Shown here in pieces: positions 8,076 through 16,335 of a DNA stretch of 64,000 nt. Under the pieces are notes generated by a model. That model was not told the DNA's origin and did no database searches. It saw nothing but the letters and a program-made list of their open reading frames with translations. The translations under genes and the position numbers were made by a program. The stretch is from CAZDDB01 sp963843285 (GTDB lineage: Bacteria; Acidobacteriota; HRBIN11; JAKEFK01), in assembly GCA_963843285.1 (NCBI GenBank), contig CAWJJO010000016.1:72413-136412 (forward strand), read 5' to 3'. Positions within the stretch are counted from its first letter, which is position 1, and every line of letters begins with the position of its first letter.

Positions 8076-9443
8076 TCAGTGGATCTGTAATCGTTTGAAC
8101 GCCGGTGGACTTCCACAGCTTTCAAACCATTCGATCCCTTCGCAGACCATATCGAGCTTGAGCCAGTATTGACCCGGCGCTTCCGGGGCTCTTGCTTGAA
8201 AATCGAGCGCCGTTTTTTCTCCCGCTGACAACGGCCGCGGCAGTAGCACGCGGGCGAAATCGCGATTCAATAGACGCCGTTGTTCATCTAACAGCTGCAC
8301 TCCCAGTGTAACATGGCGGCGATTTTTCATCGAGATGTTTTTCCAGATTGCGCCGCCCACGTTTTCGACTTCTGCGCTTCCACGAAAAAGTTCTCCTGCC
8401 CGGGCTTTCCAGAATATCCCTTTCGGCTGGATTGCAGCACGGAGTGTTTTGTGAGCCATGGCGTTGCCCAATGCGCTCCAGATTTCGTGTTTGATTTGTT
8501 CGTGTTCAGGGCTTCCGGGAACAAAGCGTTCTGAGGCGGAATTTTCCGGATGATCCGTAATTTCCCAGCACAGCTTGTCTACACCCATTTCCGCTGCAAG
8601 TCGACGGGCCAGGTTCATCTCTTCATCGCTGTCGTTCCAGCGAAAGAGAATGTATCGCCAGTTGATAAACGGCGTTTCGCTGTTCCTCTCACGTCTGATT
8701 TCAACCAGGCGCTTCATGATCCGGCTCACTTTGTTGAAATCGCCACCTCTGCGGTAGCGAACATACGTATCCTGTGTGGCTCCATCAACGGAGAACGTAA
8801 TTTCATCAATCCCCGATTCGACCAGACCACGGAGTTTGTCCTCCGTATTGAGCAGAAGGCCATTCGTGCTTGTAAACAGATAGATCTGGGGAAAGCGGGA
8901 TTTTGCGTAGGCGATCATGTCAATCGCTTTTGGATGGATAAAGCTTTCTCCGTAGTTAAAAAAATCGATGCGGTGCAGCTCCGGACCGAGCTCATCGATC
9001 ACTTTTGTGTATGTTTCCCACGCAAGCAAGCGGGCGCTTCTTGTAAAGTGGATCCCGTTTTCATGGTTGCAACAGGCTTCAAAGCAAGAAAGGTTACAAG
9101 AGATGCATGGCTCCACAAATAGACGCCGGGGCAAACGGGGAAGGATCGTTTCCTGCGGAACCCGTATGCCGGCATCGACGACCTGCATCAGATTGCAATG
9201 GGAACAGAGGACAGGATCATTCTTTTGCAGACCGCTGCGGATTGCCCGAAACACAGGACCGTTCCAGATTTCACGCATGGTGAGTACGGCTGCATTCCCT
9301 GCCGGCCGCTTCTTGAAAGGATCCGCGCAACCGCAAACGATTGTGCCATCGGACATCAGAACGGCGGTTTCCCACGGCCAGGCGCAATAGAATCGCTGAT
9401 CCGGTCGCAGTGTCAGGGGCGCCGGTTCGGTTGTTCCGATCAT
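8076..9443 (-). CDS. Radical SAM protein with N-terminal SPASM-like region and C-terminal Ig-like domain
   Basis: 455 residues. Residues 18-85 carry SPASM-like auxiliary-cluster cysteines (C20, C37, C39, C80, C83; CAWPW...GTIVCGC...CSHC), here before instead of after the radical SAM core. The core begins at C113; CNLSCFEAC gives C116-x3-C120-x3-C124, one residue longer than the usual CX3CX2C. FNYGES stands for the GGEP motif. From about residue 355 a beta-rich domain (VENVGGAIWKNI, LGVQLLDEQ, GQYWLKLDMVCEGIEWF) matches the Ig-like module found behind glycosyltransferases and methyltransferases in other bacteria. Overlaps the deacetylase gene by 4 bases (ATGA). Substrate unknown; a cell-surface polymer modification is a guess from context. 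Confidence 0.85.
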   Translation of the reverse strand: MIGTTEPAPLTLRPDQRFYCAWPWETAVLMSDGTIVCGCADPFKKRPAGNAAVLTMREIWNGPVFRAIRSGLQKNDPVLCSHCNLMQVVDAGIRVPQETILPRLPRRLFVEPCISCNLSCFEACCNHENGIHFTRSARLLAWETYTKVIDELGPELHRIDFFNYGESFIHPKAIDMIAYAKSRFPQIYLFTSTNGLLLNTEDKLRGLVESGIDEITFSVDGATQDTYVRYRRGGDFNKVSRIMKRLVEIRRERNSETPFINWRYILFRWNDSDEEMNLARRLAAEMGVDKLCWEITDHPENSASERFVPGSPEHEQIKHEIWSALGNAMAHKTLRAAIQPKGIFWKARAGELFRGSAEVENVGGAIWKNISMKNRRHVTLGVQLLDEQRRLLNRDFARVLLPRPLSAGEKTALDFQARAPEAPGQYWLKLDMVCEGIEWFESCGSPPAFKRLQIH

Positions 9444-10828
9444 TTCGCAACCCGTACGCCGGGCAACAGATCCATGTGATCCAGCAACTCACCGGCAGTA
9501 ATAAATTCGTATCCTCTCTGCCGGAACGTCTCGATCACTTCCGGTAGCCATTGATCCAGGCGATCTCCCGATTCACGTTGACTGCCCAGGTGCATCAGCA
9601 GAATCGCTCCATTGGCCTGTTCCGGTTCGTTCTGACCGAAACTGAGGAGCCTCTCTTTGATCAACATAGCCGGGAAATAGCCGGGTGTGTTCGCATTCGG
9701 AACCCAGTCCAGGCTGTCCATATTCTGACGATTCTTGGGATTGGCAGTCCAGGCTACATGTGTGTAGCCGATTTCCGATGCCCACCGGCGAATTTCGAGA
9801 TTGTGCTCGCCATAGGGCGCCCGCCATAGCGGAGTCATTCGGGCTCCGGTCGTCCGGGTAAAAATCTCTTCCGTTCTTCGAAGCTGATCCTGAATATTTT
9901 CACGCGTCATGTCCGGAGCAGTCTTCTGGTGCGCATCCTGCGCATAGGTAGTCAGGTGGCTGTGACTGAACGTATGATTCCCGACTTCGTGTTCGGCGGC
10001 GACCCGGCGGGTCAGATCGGGAAATTTCTGAATGAACTCTCCCGTTAAGAATATAGTACTACGGATATGATAGCGCCGCAGGGTGGCCAGGATACTTTCA
10101 CAGGAATTGGATTCCGACCCGCCGTCAAACGTCAGCACCAGTTCCTTCCGGGTCAGGTTGCCGCGGGAAATATTATCCGATGAGTTCTGGAAGAATTTCC
10201 AATCTGCCGCATCGGAAGAGAGGGAATCCTGGAAGAATACCATGATGGCAGGGGAGGAATTGGAAGAGCCGGCATCCGTATAAAACCTGGCTTGCAGAAC
10301 GTTTGCATGTTTTGTCAGCAACACTTGAGGGAAGTGAAAGCTGGAATCGCGAGCGACGGTGCTTTCGACAAGGGTTCCATTGAGATACATGGCTACCACG
10401 GCGTTCTGAGGCGCTTTCCCTTCCACTGCGATTGTTTGGGAGGCGCTCTTCATGCCGTTGAGCGGTCTCGAAATCGCAATCGTTTCCTGTTCGGGCGGCT
10501 CAACATGGACGGGTAAGGAAGGGGCCATCTGGGTGAGATTTGCTGTGCTCTTTTCATCTCCACCGCTGTAGAAGGCGTCGGCCAGCAAGGCAAAGTAGAC
10601 GAGTACCCCGACGAGGACCAGGGCGCTCGCGTACATAGCGTAGCGGGCATAGGGTCTGGAAGCTGCTGCGGCGCGTTCACGCAGATAATTCTTATGACAC
10701 GGCTCTCCGCAAAACAGATGATGATCCAGTTTTACCTGGCATCCGGGGCAAATCGGGCGCGAGCAGGAGAAACACTTCCGCTTTGCAAGACTTGTTGGGT
10801 GCCGGTAACAAAATCGCGTTTCAGCCAT
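9440..10828 (-). CDS. Membrane-anchored polysaccharide deacetylase (NodB) with B-box-like zinc finger
   Basis: 462 residues. Order: cytoplasmic Cys/His-rich finger 7-44 (C7, C19, C22, C27, C30, C40, C44), membrane segment about 61-85, beta-sandwich about 115-200, then a NodB domain from 229. NodB enzymes remove N-acetyl groups from chitin-like or peptidoglycan sugars. Metal ligands HTFSH (285-289) are intact, but the usual TFDDG is TFDGG (233-237), so the second Asp is lost; RAPYGE is present. Such variants exist in the family. First gene of the minus-strand operon with the radical SAM and DUF2851 genes; its ATG at 10828 lies 6 bases from repeat copy B. Confidence 0.87.
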   Translation of the reverse strand: MAETRFCYRHPTSLAKRKCFSCSRPICPGCQVKLDHHLFCGEPCHKNYLRERAAAASRPYARYAMYASALVLVGVLVYFALLADAFYSGGDEKSTANLTQMAPSLPVHVEPPEQETIAISRPLNGMKSASQTIAVEGKAPQNAVVAMYLNGTLVESTVARDSSFHFPQVLLTKHANVLQARFYTDAGSSNSSPAIMVFFQDSLSSDAADWKFFQNSSDNISRGNLTRKELVLTFDGGSESNSCESILATLRRYHIRSTIFLTGEFIQKFPDLTRRVAAEHEVGNHTFSHSHLTTYAQDAHQKTAPDMTRENIQDQLRRTEEIFTRTTGARMTPLWRAPYGEHNLEIRRWASEIGYTHVAWTANPKNRQNMDSLDWVPNANTPGYFPAMLIKERLLSFGQNEPEQANGAILLMHLGSQRESGDRLDQWLPEVIETFRQRGYEFITAGELLDHMDLLPGVRVAK

Positions 10829-10833
10829 AATGG

Positions 10834-10952
10834 AATATCAAAAATTAAAAATCAAATAAACAACCCGGATCTGGAGTTGCGGGCGTCCCTGCCCGCTGCG
10901 GCGGCCACGGAGGGCCGCCCCTCCAAACAAGTGCATAAACATAATACAATAA
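10834..10952. repeat. Fold-back repeat, copy B (right arm lost) with GC-rich core
   Basis: Left arm 10834-10862 (AATATCAAAAATTAAAAATC...AAATAAAC) is followed by GC-rich inverted repeats at 10866-10925: GCGGGCGTCCCTGCCCGC and GCGGCCACGGAGGGCCGCC. The AT-rich right arm is not recognisable, only CATAAACATAATACAATAAG remains. Sits between divergent genes, as copies A and C do. Confidence 0.65.
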
Positions 10953-10968
10953 GTAAAAATGGTTTCAG

Positions 10969-11616
10969 ATGCCTCAAACTGAGTACGAGCGGCTTCGGTA
11001 CGCAATGGTGAAATACCAGATCGAGGCCAGAGGTATCACGGATTCGAGGGTGTTGGACGCGTTTCGTCGGGTGGAACGCCATCAATTTGTGCCTCCCGAT
11101 CTGGCTTCGCAGGCTTACGCGGATACTCCGCTACCCGTTGGAGCGGGTCAGACCATTTCTCAGCCATACATTGTTGCTTTGATGACGGAACTTGCCGGAA
11201 TCGAAAAAGAATTCAAAGTTCTGGAGGTGGGAACCGGTTGCGGATATCAGACGGCGATTCTATCTCTACTCGCCGGTGAGGTGTATTCCGTTGAAATTGT
11301 GGAGACTCTGGGAAATCAGGCGAAGGGTCGCCTTGCGACGCTAGGCTACTCGAATGCGCAGATTCGAATCGGTGACGGGTATCAGGGATGGCCGGAGGTA
11401 GGGCCATTTGATGCCATCGTGGTTACTGCCGCGCCGGATCACATTCCGCAACCTCTGGTGAAACAGTTGAAAACAGGTCGCAGGATGGTCATTCCTGTAG
11501 GCGACTACTATCAAGAACTGGAAGTGATTACAAAAACAGAGCACGGGATCCACCGTGAAAAAGTGATTCCGGTCCGTTTCGTTCCTATGACCGGAAAAGC
11601 CGAAACGCGATCCTAA
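10969..11616 (+). CDS. pcm: Protein-L-isoaspartate O-methyltransferase
   Basis: 215 residues, full family length. Transfers a methyl group from SAM to L-isoaspartyl residues of damaged proteins to start their repair in the cytoplasm. The SAM-binding loop VLEVGTGCGYQTAIL is canonical, as are the preceding AYADTPLPVGAGQTISQPYIVALM and the later DAIVVTAAPDHIPQPLVKQL with GRMVIPVG. Start ATG at 10969 lies after repeat copy B. Convergent with the phospholipase-like gene, with only 5 bases between the stop codons. Confidence 0.95.
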   Translation: MPQTEYERLRYAMVKYQIEARGITDSRVLDAFRRVERHQFVPPDLASQAYADTPLPVGAGQTISQPYIVALMTELAGIEKEFKVLEVGTGCGYQTAILSLLAGEVYSVEIVETLGNQAKGRLATLGYSNAQIRIGDGYQGWPEVGPFDAIVVTAAPDHIPQPLVKQLKTGRRMVIPVGDYYQELEVITKTEHGIHREKVIPVRFVPMTGKAETRS

Positions 11617-11621
11617 CGGCT

Positions 11622-12719
11622 TTACTGATCCTGGCTGGCGAAAATCAACTGAATTTGATCCTTCGTTGCGTTTGCCGGAAGGCTCGCCTCCACCTTGATC
11701 ACCTGTCCGGGCTTCAACGCTTTGATCAGGACAAGAGGACCACGAACACCCGGATACATGAATGCAATGCTCGGAATTTCCGTGCTCCCGTTGTTTCCGA
11801 TTCGCGCCACAAAATAGCTTCGCTCTCCCACCGTTTTCAGAGATGATTCAATCATTTTGAATGGAGCCGTAGGGGAAACTTTTGAAAGCATGCTCATCTG
11901 GTTTCGGGCTTCGGTCATCGCATACAACTTTTCATCGGACGGTGCGACATTTTCGGCCAGTCTTTCCAGCTCTCTGTTGTGCGCTTGTGCTGCATCACTC
12001 CAGGATGATTCGCCCCAGGACGAATCCCAGGTGTAATACTCTTCGAGCAACAGACGCTCGAAATTTACACTTAAGCTATTCTTTTTGTGAAAGAGCAGGT
12101 TGGGTCCTTGAGGCTCAACATTCCTGCCGCTTTCCTGGTAAAGCGTCAACCAGACGCGGGCAATGTCGTTGACGGCTTCACTGTAAAGAAGCGTCGAAAC
12201 CTCTTTAGAATTTTCAAGTCGCCAACGCCATTCACTTCGAGCTTGAAGATATTCGCGGATATTTGCAATCGGTTTGGGGTATCCATCATACAAAACAACG
12301 ATATTGTTGTTTTTTGTAAAAGCCGCATCCGGTGTAGTGGTTTGTTTCAGAATGCTCTCCGGAGACCAGAGGTCGCCGATGTAGTGTGCCATGTAGCAAA
12401 GCTGTTTACTGATATCGGAATCCGATCCGCTTTTCGATTTCATCCGGACTACGGCAATGATTTTGTCGATCCGATCCAATGCGCCGCCTTCTGGTGGATT
12501 TGTCGGAATGTAATAGTGATTCTGCCAGTCCCTGAGCAATTCATCGGGGTCTTTGATCCCGGCTTCCACGAATTTCTGATGCTCCAGAAAAGCTTTCTGC
12601 AAGTCAGCCGGCATCAACGCAACCGCATCGCGGGTCATTTGGAGATGCGTGTTGACATGCCATGCAAACAACACGGAGGGCAAGAGTGAGAAGAAAAGAA
12701 CACACGCAGCACGCTTCAT
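11622..12719 (-). CDS. Secreted zinc-dependent phospholipase C / P1-nuclease-like protein
   Basis: 365 residues from ATG 12719, preceded by a GGGGGT ribosome site; a longer reading from 12746 would bury the signal peptide. MKRAACVLFFSLLPSVLFA is the signal sequence and the mature protein would begin with Trp (WHVNTHLQM). In this fold the amino-terminal Trp itself binds zinc, so the predicted cleavage fits the function. MAHYIGDLWSPE matches the His/Asp zinc motif (HYIGDxxQP). C-terminal about 90 residues form a separate beta-rich domain. Likely hydrolyses phosphodiesters in the periplasm or outside the cell; substrate unresolved. Confidence 0.75.
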   Translation of the reverse strand: MKRAACVLFFSLLPSVLFAWHVNTHLQMTRDAVALMPADLQKAFLEHQKFVEAGIKDPDELLRDWQNHYYIPTNPPEGGALDRIDKIIAVVRMKSKSGSDSDISKQLCYMAHYIGDLWSPESILKQTTTPDAAFTKNNNIVVLYDGYPKPIANIREYLQARSEWRWRLENSKEVSTLLYSEAVNDIARVWLTLYQESGRNVEPQGPNLLFHKKNSLSVNFERLLLEEYYTWDSSWGESSWSDAAQAHNRELERLAENVAPSDEKLYAMTEARNQMSMLSKVSPTAPFKMIESSLKTVGERSYFVARIGNNGSTEIPSIAFMYPGVRGPLVLIKALKPGQVIKVEASLPANATKDQIQLIFASQDQ

Positions 12720-12795
12720 GGAAACACCCCCTGTCGCCATTTCCATTCTATCTCATTCCTCTTTCGGGAATCAAAGTCCACGATCCTCGTTCAGT

Positions 12796-12824
12796 TTGAC
12801 GATGCCGGGCTACTCCGTTACAAT
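12796..12824 (+). promoter_or_regulatory. Promoter for the DUF4388 gene
   Basis: TTGACG (12796-12801), 17 bases, TACAAT (12819-12824), both close to consensus, 40 bases before the start codon and 24 before the GGGAGG ribosome site. Confidence 0.6.
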
Positions 12825-12863
12825 CCAATTTACGGGTCTTTCCCGTGGGAGGTAAAGGCAACC

Positions 12864-14372
12864 ATGCAAGGGAGCCTCTCCACACTCAACGTCGCCGAAT
12901 TGCTCCTGGAGATTTATCTTTCGGGGTTAACAGGAATTCTCCGTCTCTATCAGAGCGATATCAAGAAAGGAATCTATTTCAAAGAGGGGGCAATCGTTTT
13001 TGCGCACTCCAATCTGAAGAGTGAACGACTTGGCGAAACTCTCCTTCGACTGGGGAAAATTACCGATGACGAATTCCGGGTGGCCTCCGTTGATGTAGTG
13101 GAAAGAGGCAAACGGTTGGGGAAAACTCTTTGCGAAAAGGGTTTTCTGTCGGAAGTGGAAGTGCATGCCGGCGTCAGCTATCAAATGCAACAGATTATTT
13201 ATTCTGTTTTTAACTGGGACCGCGGTGAATATGAATTTGTCGAACGCGAGCGTCCGGTTTTTGAAGACATCATGGTGGACGTTTCCACAGCGAACGTTTT
13301 GATTGGTGGGATCCGCCACATTTCGAACATGACTGTGCTTCAGCGAGTAATCGGGAATGATGATGAGCGTGTCGTGGATCGCAACATGGGAATTCTCAGG
13401 ATTCCCAGAACCGATCTAGATTATGGCGAGGAGACAATTCTGGCATGCGTTGCCGAGAATTCCACAGTTTCCAGGTTGAGATCGTTATCTCGCCTGGGGG
13501 CTCTTGAATTCGGACGCGCTCTTTACAGTTTGCTTCTTTCCGGGTTAGTGAATTTCCGTATGGCGACCGGACAAGAACAGGCCAGTCCGGACGTTCAGGA
13601 AAAACCGTCTGCTTATGCGACGCGGCCGATTCCGCCACAATCTCCCGTTCCTGAAAGAGAGCGGTTGAAAACTTTTTCTGAAGCGGAAATGCGCACCATG
13701 ATTTTGGAAACTGCAGCAAGATTTCGGGATGGCGCAGATGAAGAAGTTTTGAGTGTTTTGCCCGATTGCACTATTGCGGAGATTGAGCGCGCCCAGTCCA
13801 AACTGACGGTCATTTTCCAGCCTCTTCTTCAATCCGAGGAGAAGTATCGGGACCTGAAGACGCAATTGGAGTTCATTTCGCAAAGGATCGCTCTCGCTTC
13901 GGAGAAGTTGAAACAAAAATCCGCGGAGCGATTACCTCTTTCGGAGACAGCTCTGCCTTCAGTTGCAGCCGAAGTACACTATCAAACACGCGAAATGACG
14001 CGCGAACCGGATCCTATGGCCCGGTCCGCTGAGGAGCCTACCCTTGCGCAGATGGAGGAGCGTCTTGCAAAGACGCCGGACAATGTTCCACTTTTGCGGA
14101 AGTTCGGCAAGAGATTGCAACAGTCGGGCAAATCGGTAGAAGGAGAAAAACAGCTGCTGCATGCTCTTGAGCTCGAACCGCAAAGCGTGGAGAATCATCT
14201 GTCCTTGGCAGATTTCTATCAGACTGCGGGTTTGAAACTAAAGGCTTTCAAGCACCTGAACATTGTGCTGCAGCTGGAGCCGGATAACGCTCAGGCACTG
14301 CAGATGCTGAGTCTGAAGAAAGACCGGAAACCGCTGTTTGAAATCTCACTCGATCGTAAAGAAGAACTCTAA
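12864..14372 (+). CDS. DUF4388 protein with degenerate J-like segment and TPR repeats
   Basis: 502 residues. Residues 1-235 hold the DUF4388 (PatA N-terminal-like) fold: MQGSLSTLNVAELLLEIYLSGLTGILRLYQ, then KGIYFKEGAIVFAHS and LGETLLRLGKI. Residues about 270-350 look like a J-domain relative without the HPD tripeptide, a combination seen in other DUF4388 proteins. Residues about 395-490 contain TPR helices (NVPLLRKFGKRLQQSGK, NHLSLADFYQTAG). No enzyme motif. Such proteins are thought to act in signalling or motility scaffolds in soil bacteria; the role here is not known. A strong promoter lies upstream. Confidence 0.8.
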   Translation: MQGSLSTLNVAELLLEIYLSGLTGILRLYQSDIKKGIYFKEGAIVFAHSNLKSERLGETLLRLGKITDDEFRVASVDVVERGKRLGKTLCEKGFLSEVEVHAGVSYQMQQIIYSVFNWDRGEYEFVERERPVFEDIMVDVSTANVLIGGIRHISNMTVLQRVIGNDDERVVDRNMGILRIPRTDLDYGEETILACVAENSTVSRLRSLSRLGALEFGRALYSLLLSGLVNFRMATGQEQASPDVQEKPSAYATRPIPPQSPVPERERLKTFSEAEMRTMILETAARFRDGADEEVLSVLPDCTIAEIERAQSKLTVIFQPLLQSEEKYRDLKTQLEFISQRIALASEKLKQKSAERLPLSETALPSVAAEVHYQTREMTREPDPMARSAEEPTLAQMEERLAKTPDNVPLLRKFGKRLQQSGKSVEGEKQLLHALELEPQSVENHLSLADFYQTAGLKLKAFKHLNIVLQLEPDNAQALQMLSLKKDRKPLFEISLDRKEEL

Positions 14373-14376
14373 CTTG

Positions 14377-14482
14377 ATTTGGAGTGGCGGCCGTCCCTGT
14401 CGGCAGGACGTGATAGGAACACTTTTTGCGGGCACGGAGGCCCGCGGACTCCAGAAGAGGGGAGGCCCCTCGCTCCAGGTTC
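14377..14482. repeat. GC-rich inverted repeat
   Basis: GGAGTGGCGGCCGTCCCTG ... GCGGGCACGGAGGCCCGCGGACTCC, same family as 3625 and 10866, between the convergent DUF4388 and EAL genes. No T-tract follows, so terminator function is uncertain. Confidence 0.5.
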
Positions 14483-14489
14483 TGGAAGC

Positions 14490-15839
14490 TCAAGCCAGCT
14501 GAGACACGGTTGGAAACTCGATGGAGGGGGAAGCGAAATAGTACCCCTGACCCAGCTGAACTCCCAAAGAGCGGAGAGTTTCGTATTCTGCCCTTTCTTC
14601 AATTCCCTCCGCGATTACCGACGCGTGGATCTTTGACGAGAGAGAAACGAGGGTCTCTAGAAGGCCGATTTTGATCAGGTTTTCGTTGATGTTCCGTACC
14701 AGTGAGATGTCAAACTTCAAATAATCGGGCTCCAGTTCAGCAATGGCCTGTAGAGAGCTGTAGCCTGCTCCCATGTCATCAATCGCGATCTTGAATCCAT
14801 GCCCCCGGAACTGGCGAAGAATCTTTTTGAAACTTTCCCATTCTTGAATGGCAACTCTTTCGGTAATTTCCAGCACAATCGAATCCGGTCTAATTCCCAG
14901 CTCTGCCACATATTCGGAAAGTTGTGCAGCTGTAAAATTCACATCTTGAAGCGCTTTAGCGGAAGAATTCAAGAATAGCTGACGGTCCAGACTGAGGGCA
15001 TGAGCAGTGCGCAAGGCATTTCTACGGCAGAGACGTTCGAGATCGAGAAGCATATTCGTACTTTCCGCAAAAGAGAACAAGAGTTCGGTTCCTGCAAATC
15101 CGCTGTCTTCCGGCCCCCGGCTCAGGGCTTCATAACCGAGCACATCGAGGGTCTCAAGATAGACGATCGGTTGAAACAGGATGACGATTGAATTCTGACT
15201 GATGATTCGCTGCAGTGCGATATGGTGCCGGATGTTCTCGTTTTCAATTTCCTGACCGCTGACTTCCCTGGCTCGCGCGATCGCCCGCTGGATCAACCGT
15301 TCTACGCGGGTTGTAGGGTCCCGCAAGATGGTCGAATAGCCGGTATGAAACGTAAGATTTGAAAACCACCTCTGGCTGCTGAACCGGTCCATTTTTTTTC
15401 GAATTAGATTCCGGATTCTTTCGTTTGCCAGATCGAGAACCGCTTCGCTCCAGATCTTGCCTGCGGGCGGATTCAAGAAAAGAGTAAACTCGTCTCCCCG
15501 AATATGAGAGATGGTGATCAGATCTTTTTCGCTGAAGATTTCGTTTCTACTTTCTATCAGGATTTGAGAAAATTCCTTGATGACTTCATCGTAGAGTTGC
15601 CAGCCGTAAGTGGTTTCGAAATTTTTCTGTTTGCCCAGGTCGATCAGCAACAGTCCGATGCCGCCATGTTCTTCGGCCATTTTACGCACATCATCCAGGA
15701 CAATGGGAAGTGTAGGAAGACCGGTATTCTTGTCGAAAAGATTACTTTTGTACTTCAGCCATTCGGCACGAAGGATGAAGTAGTCTGTTTTCGGATCGCC
15801 CGCCATCTGATGTCTTTCCGTTACAGGTGGAGACGACAA
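14490..15839 (-). CDS. EAL-domain cyclic-di-GMP phosphodiesterase with degenerate GGDEF
   Basis: 449 residues: GGDEF fold about 35-195, EAL domain about 200-449. The cyclase signature is RGDEF (114-118) instead of GGDEF, and there is no membrane segment. The EAL domain keeps its catalytic set: E of EAL (237-239), the Asn in FLNSSA, EITE, IDDMGAGYSS, LKFD, AEGIE and GQGYYFA. So it should hydrolyse c-di-GMP, with the first domain possibly sensing GTP. It follows the response regulator gene by 14 bases in a kinase-regulator-EAL operon, suggesting that the phosphorelay tunes c-di-GMP. Confidence 0.9.
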   Translation of the reverse strand: MSSPPVTERHQMAGDPKTDYFILRAEWLKYKSNLFDKNTGLPTLPIVLDDVRKMAEEHGGIGLLLIDLGKQKNFETTYGWQLYDEVIKEFSQILIESRNEIFSEKDLITISHIRGDEFTLFLNPPAGKIWSEAVLDLANERIRNLIRKKMDRFSSQRWFSNLTFHTGYSTILRDPTTRVERLIQRAIARAREVSGQEIENENIRHHIALQRIISQNSIVILFQPIVYLETLDVLGYEALSRGPEDSGFAGTELLFSFAESTNMLLDLERLCRRNALRTAHALSLDRQLFLNSSAKALQDVNFTAAQLSEYVAELGIRPDSIVLEITERVAIQEWESFKKILRQFRGHGFKIAIDDMGAGYSSLQAIAELEPDYLKFDISLVRNINENLIKIGLLETLVSLSSKIHASVIAEGIEERAEYETLRSLGVQLGQGYYFASPSIEFPTVSQLA

Positions 15840-15853
15840 AGCCGCCGCATGGA

Positions 15854-16234
15854 TCAGCGTTTCACCTGGGCCAAAATAATCTGTAACTTATCCAGTAGAT
15901 CCTTGGTCGCAAACGGTTTGCAAATATAGTCGATTGCGCCTTCCTGCAAACCCTGGATCTTATCCTTCATTTCAGTTCTGGCTGTCAGCATGGCTACAGG
16001 AATATGCGCTACCTCCTCATCGGCTTTCAGCAGCTTGAGAACTTCCCATCCATCCATCTCGGGCATCATGACATCGAGAAGGATCAACTCAGGACGATGC
16101 ATCTGTGCCGCGGCGAGTGCGTCTCTTCCCGAGCTTGCCTTAATGACAGAATAGCCTTGCTCTTCCAGAATCAATTCAAGAAAGTCCAGGATGTCCTCTT
16201 CGTCATCAACAAGCAGGATCTTCTGTTTTTCCAT
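15854..16234 (-). CDS. Single-domain response regulator
   Basis: 126 residues, receiver domain only. Acidic pocket D10-D11, phosphoacceptor D54 (LILLDVMMPEMDG), T84 and K106 (CKPF) are all in place. With no output domain it must act by protein contact, as CheY or Spo0F do. It lies between the hybrid kinase and the EAL protein on the same strand, so the EAL protein is a plausible partner. Confidence 0.93.
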   Translation of the reverse strand: MEKQKILLVDDEEDILDFLELILEEQGYSVIKASSGRDALAAAQMHRPELILLDVMMPEMDGWEVLKLLKADEEVAHIPVAMLTARTEMKDKIQGLQEGAIDYICKPFATKDLLDKLQIILAQVKR

Positions 16235-16274
16235 GAAGGAACCACCTGTGCATCGGATTATAACATAGCGATTC

Positions 16275-16335
16275 GTGGGGGGGGCGCATGGTATGCGCCC
16301 TTCAAGATAGTGAATTGGAACGCACGCCGTGCGCC
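16275..16335. repeat. GGGCGCA hairpin repeat
   Basis: GGGCGCATGGTATGCGCCC and CGCACGCCGTGCG are two short palindromes in the 100-base gap between the kinase and regulator genes. Confidence 0.5.
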
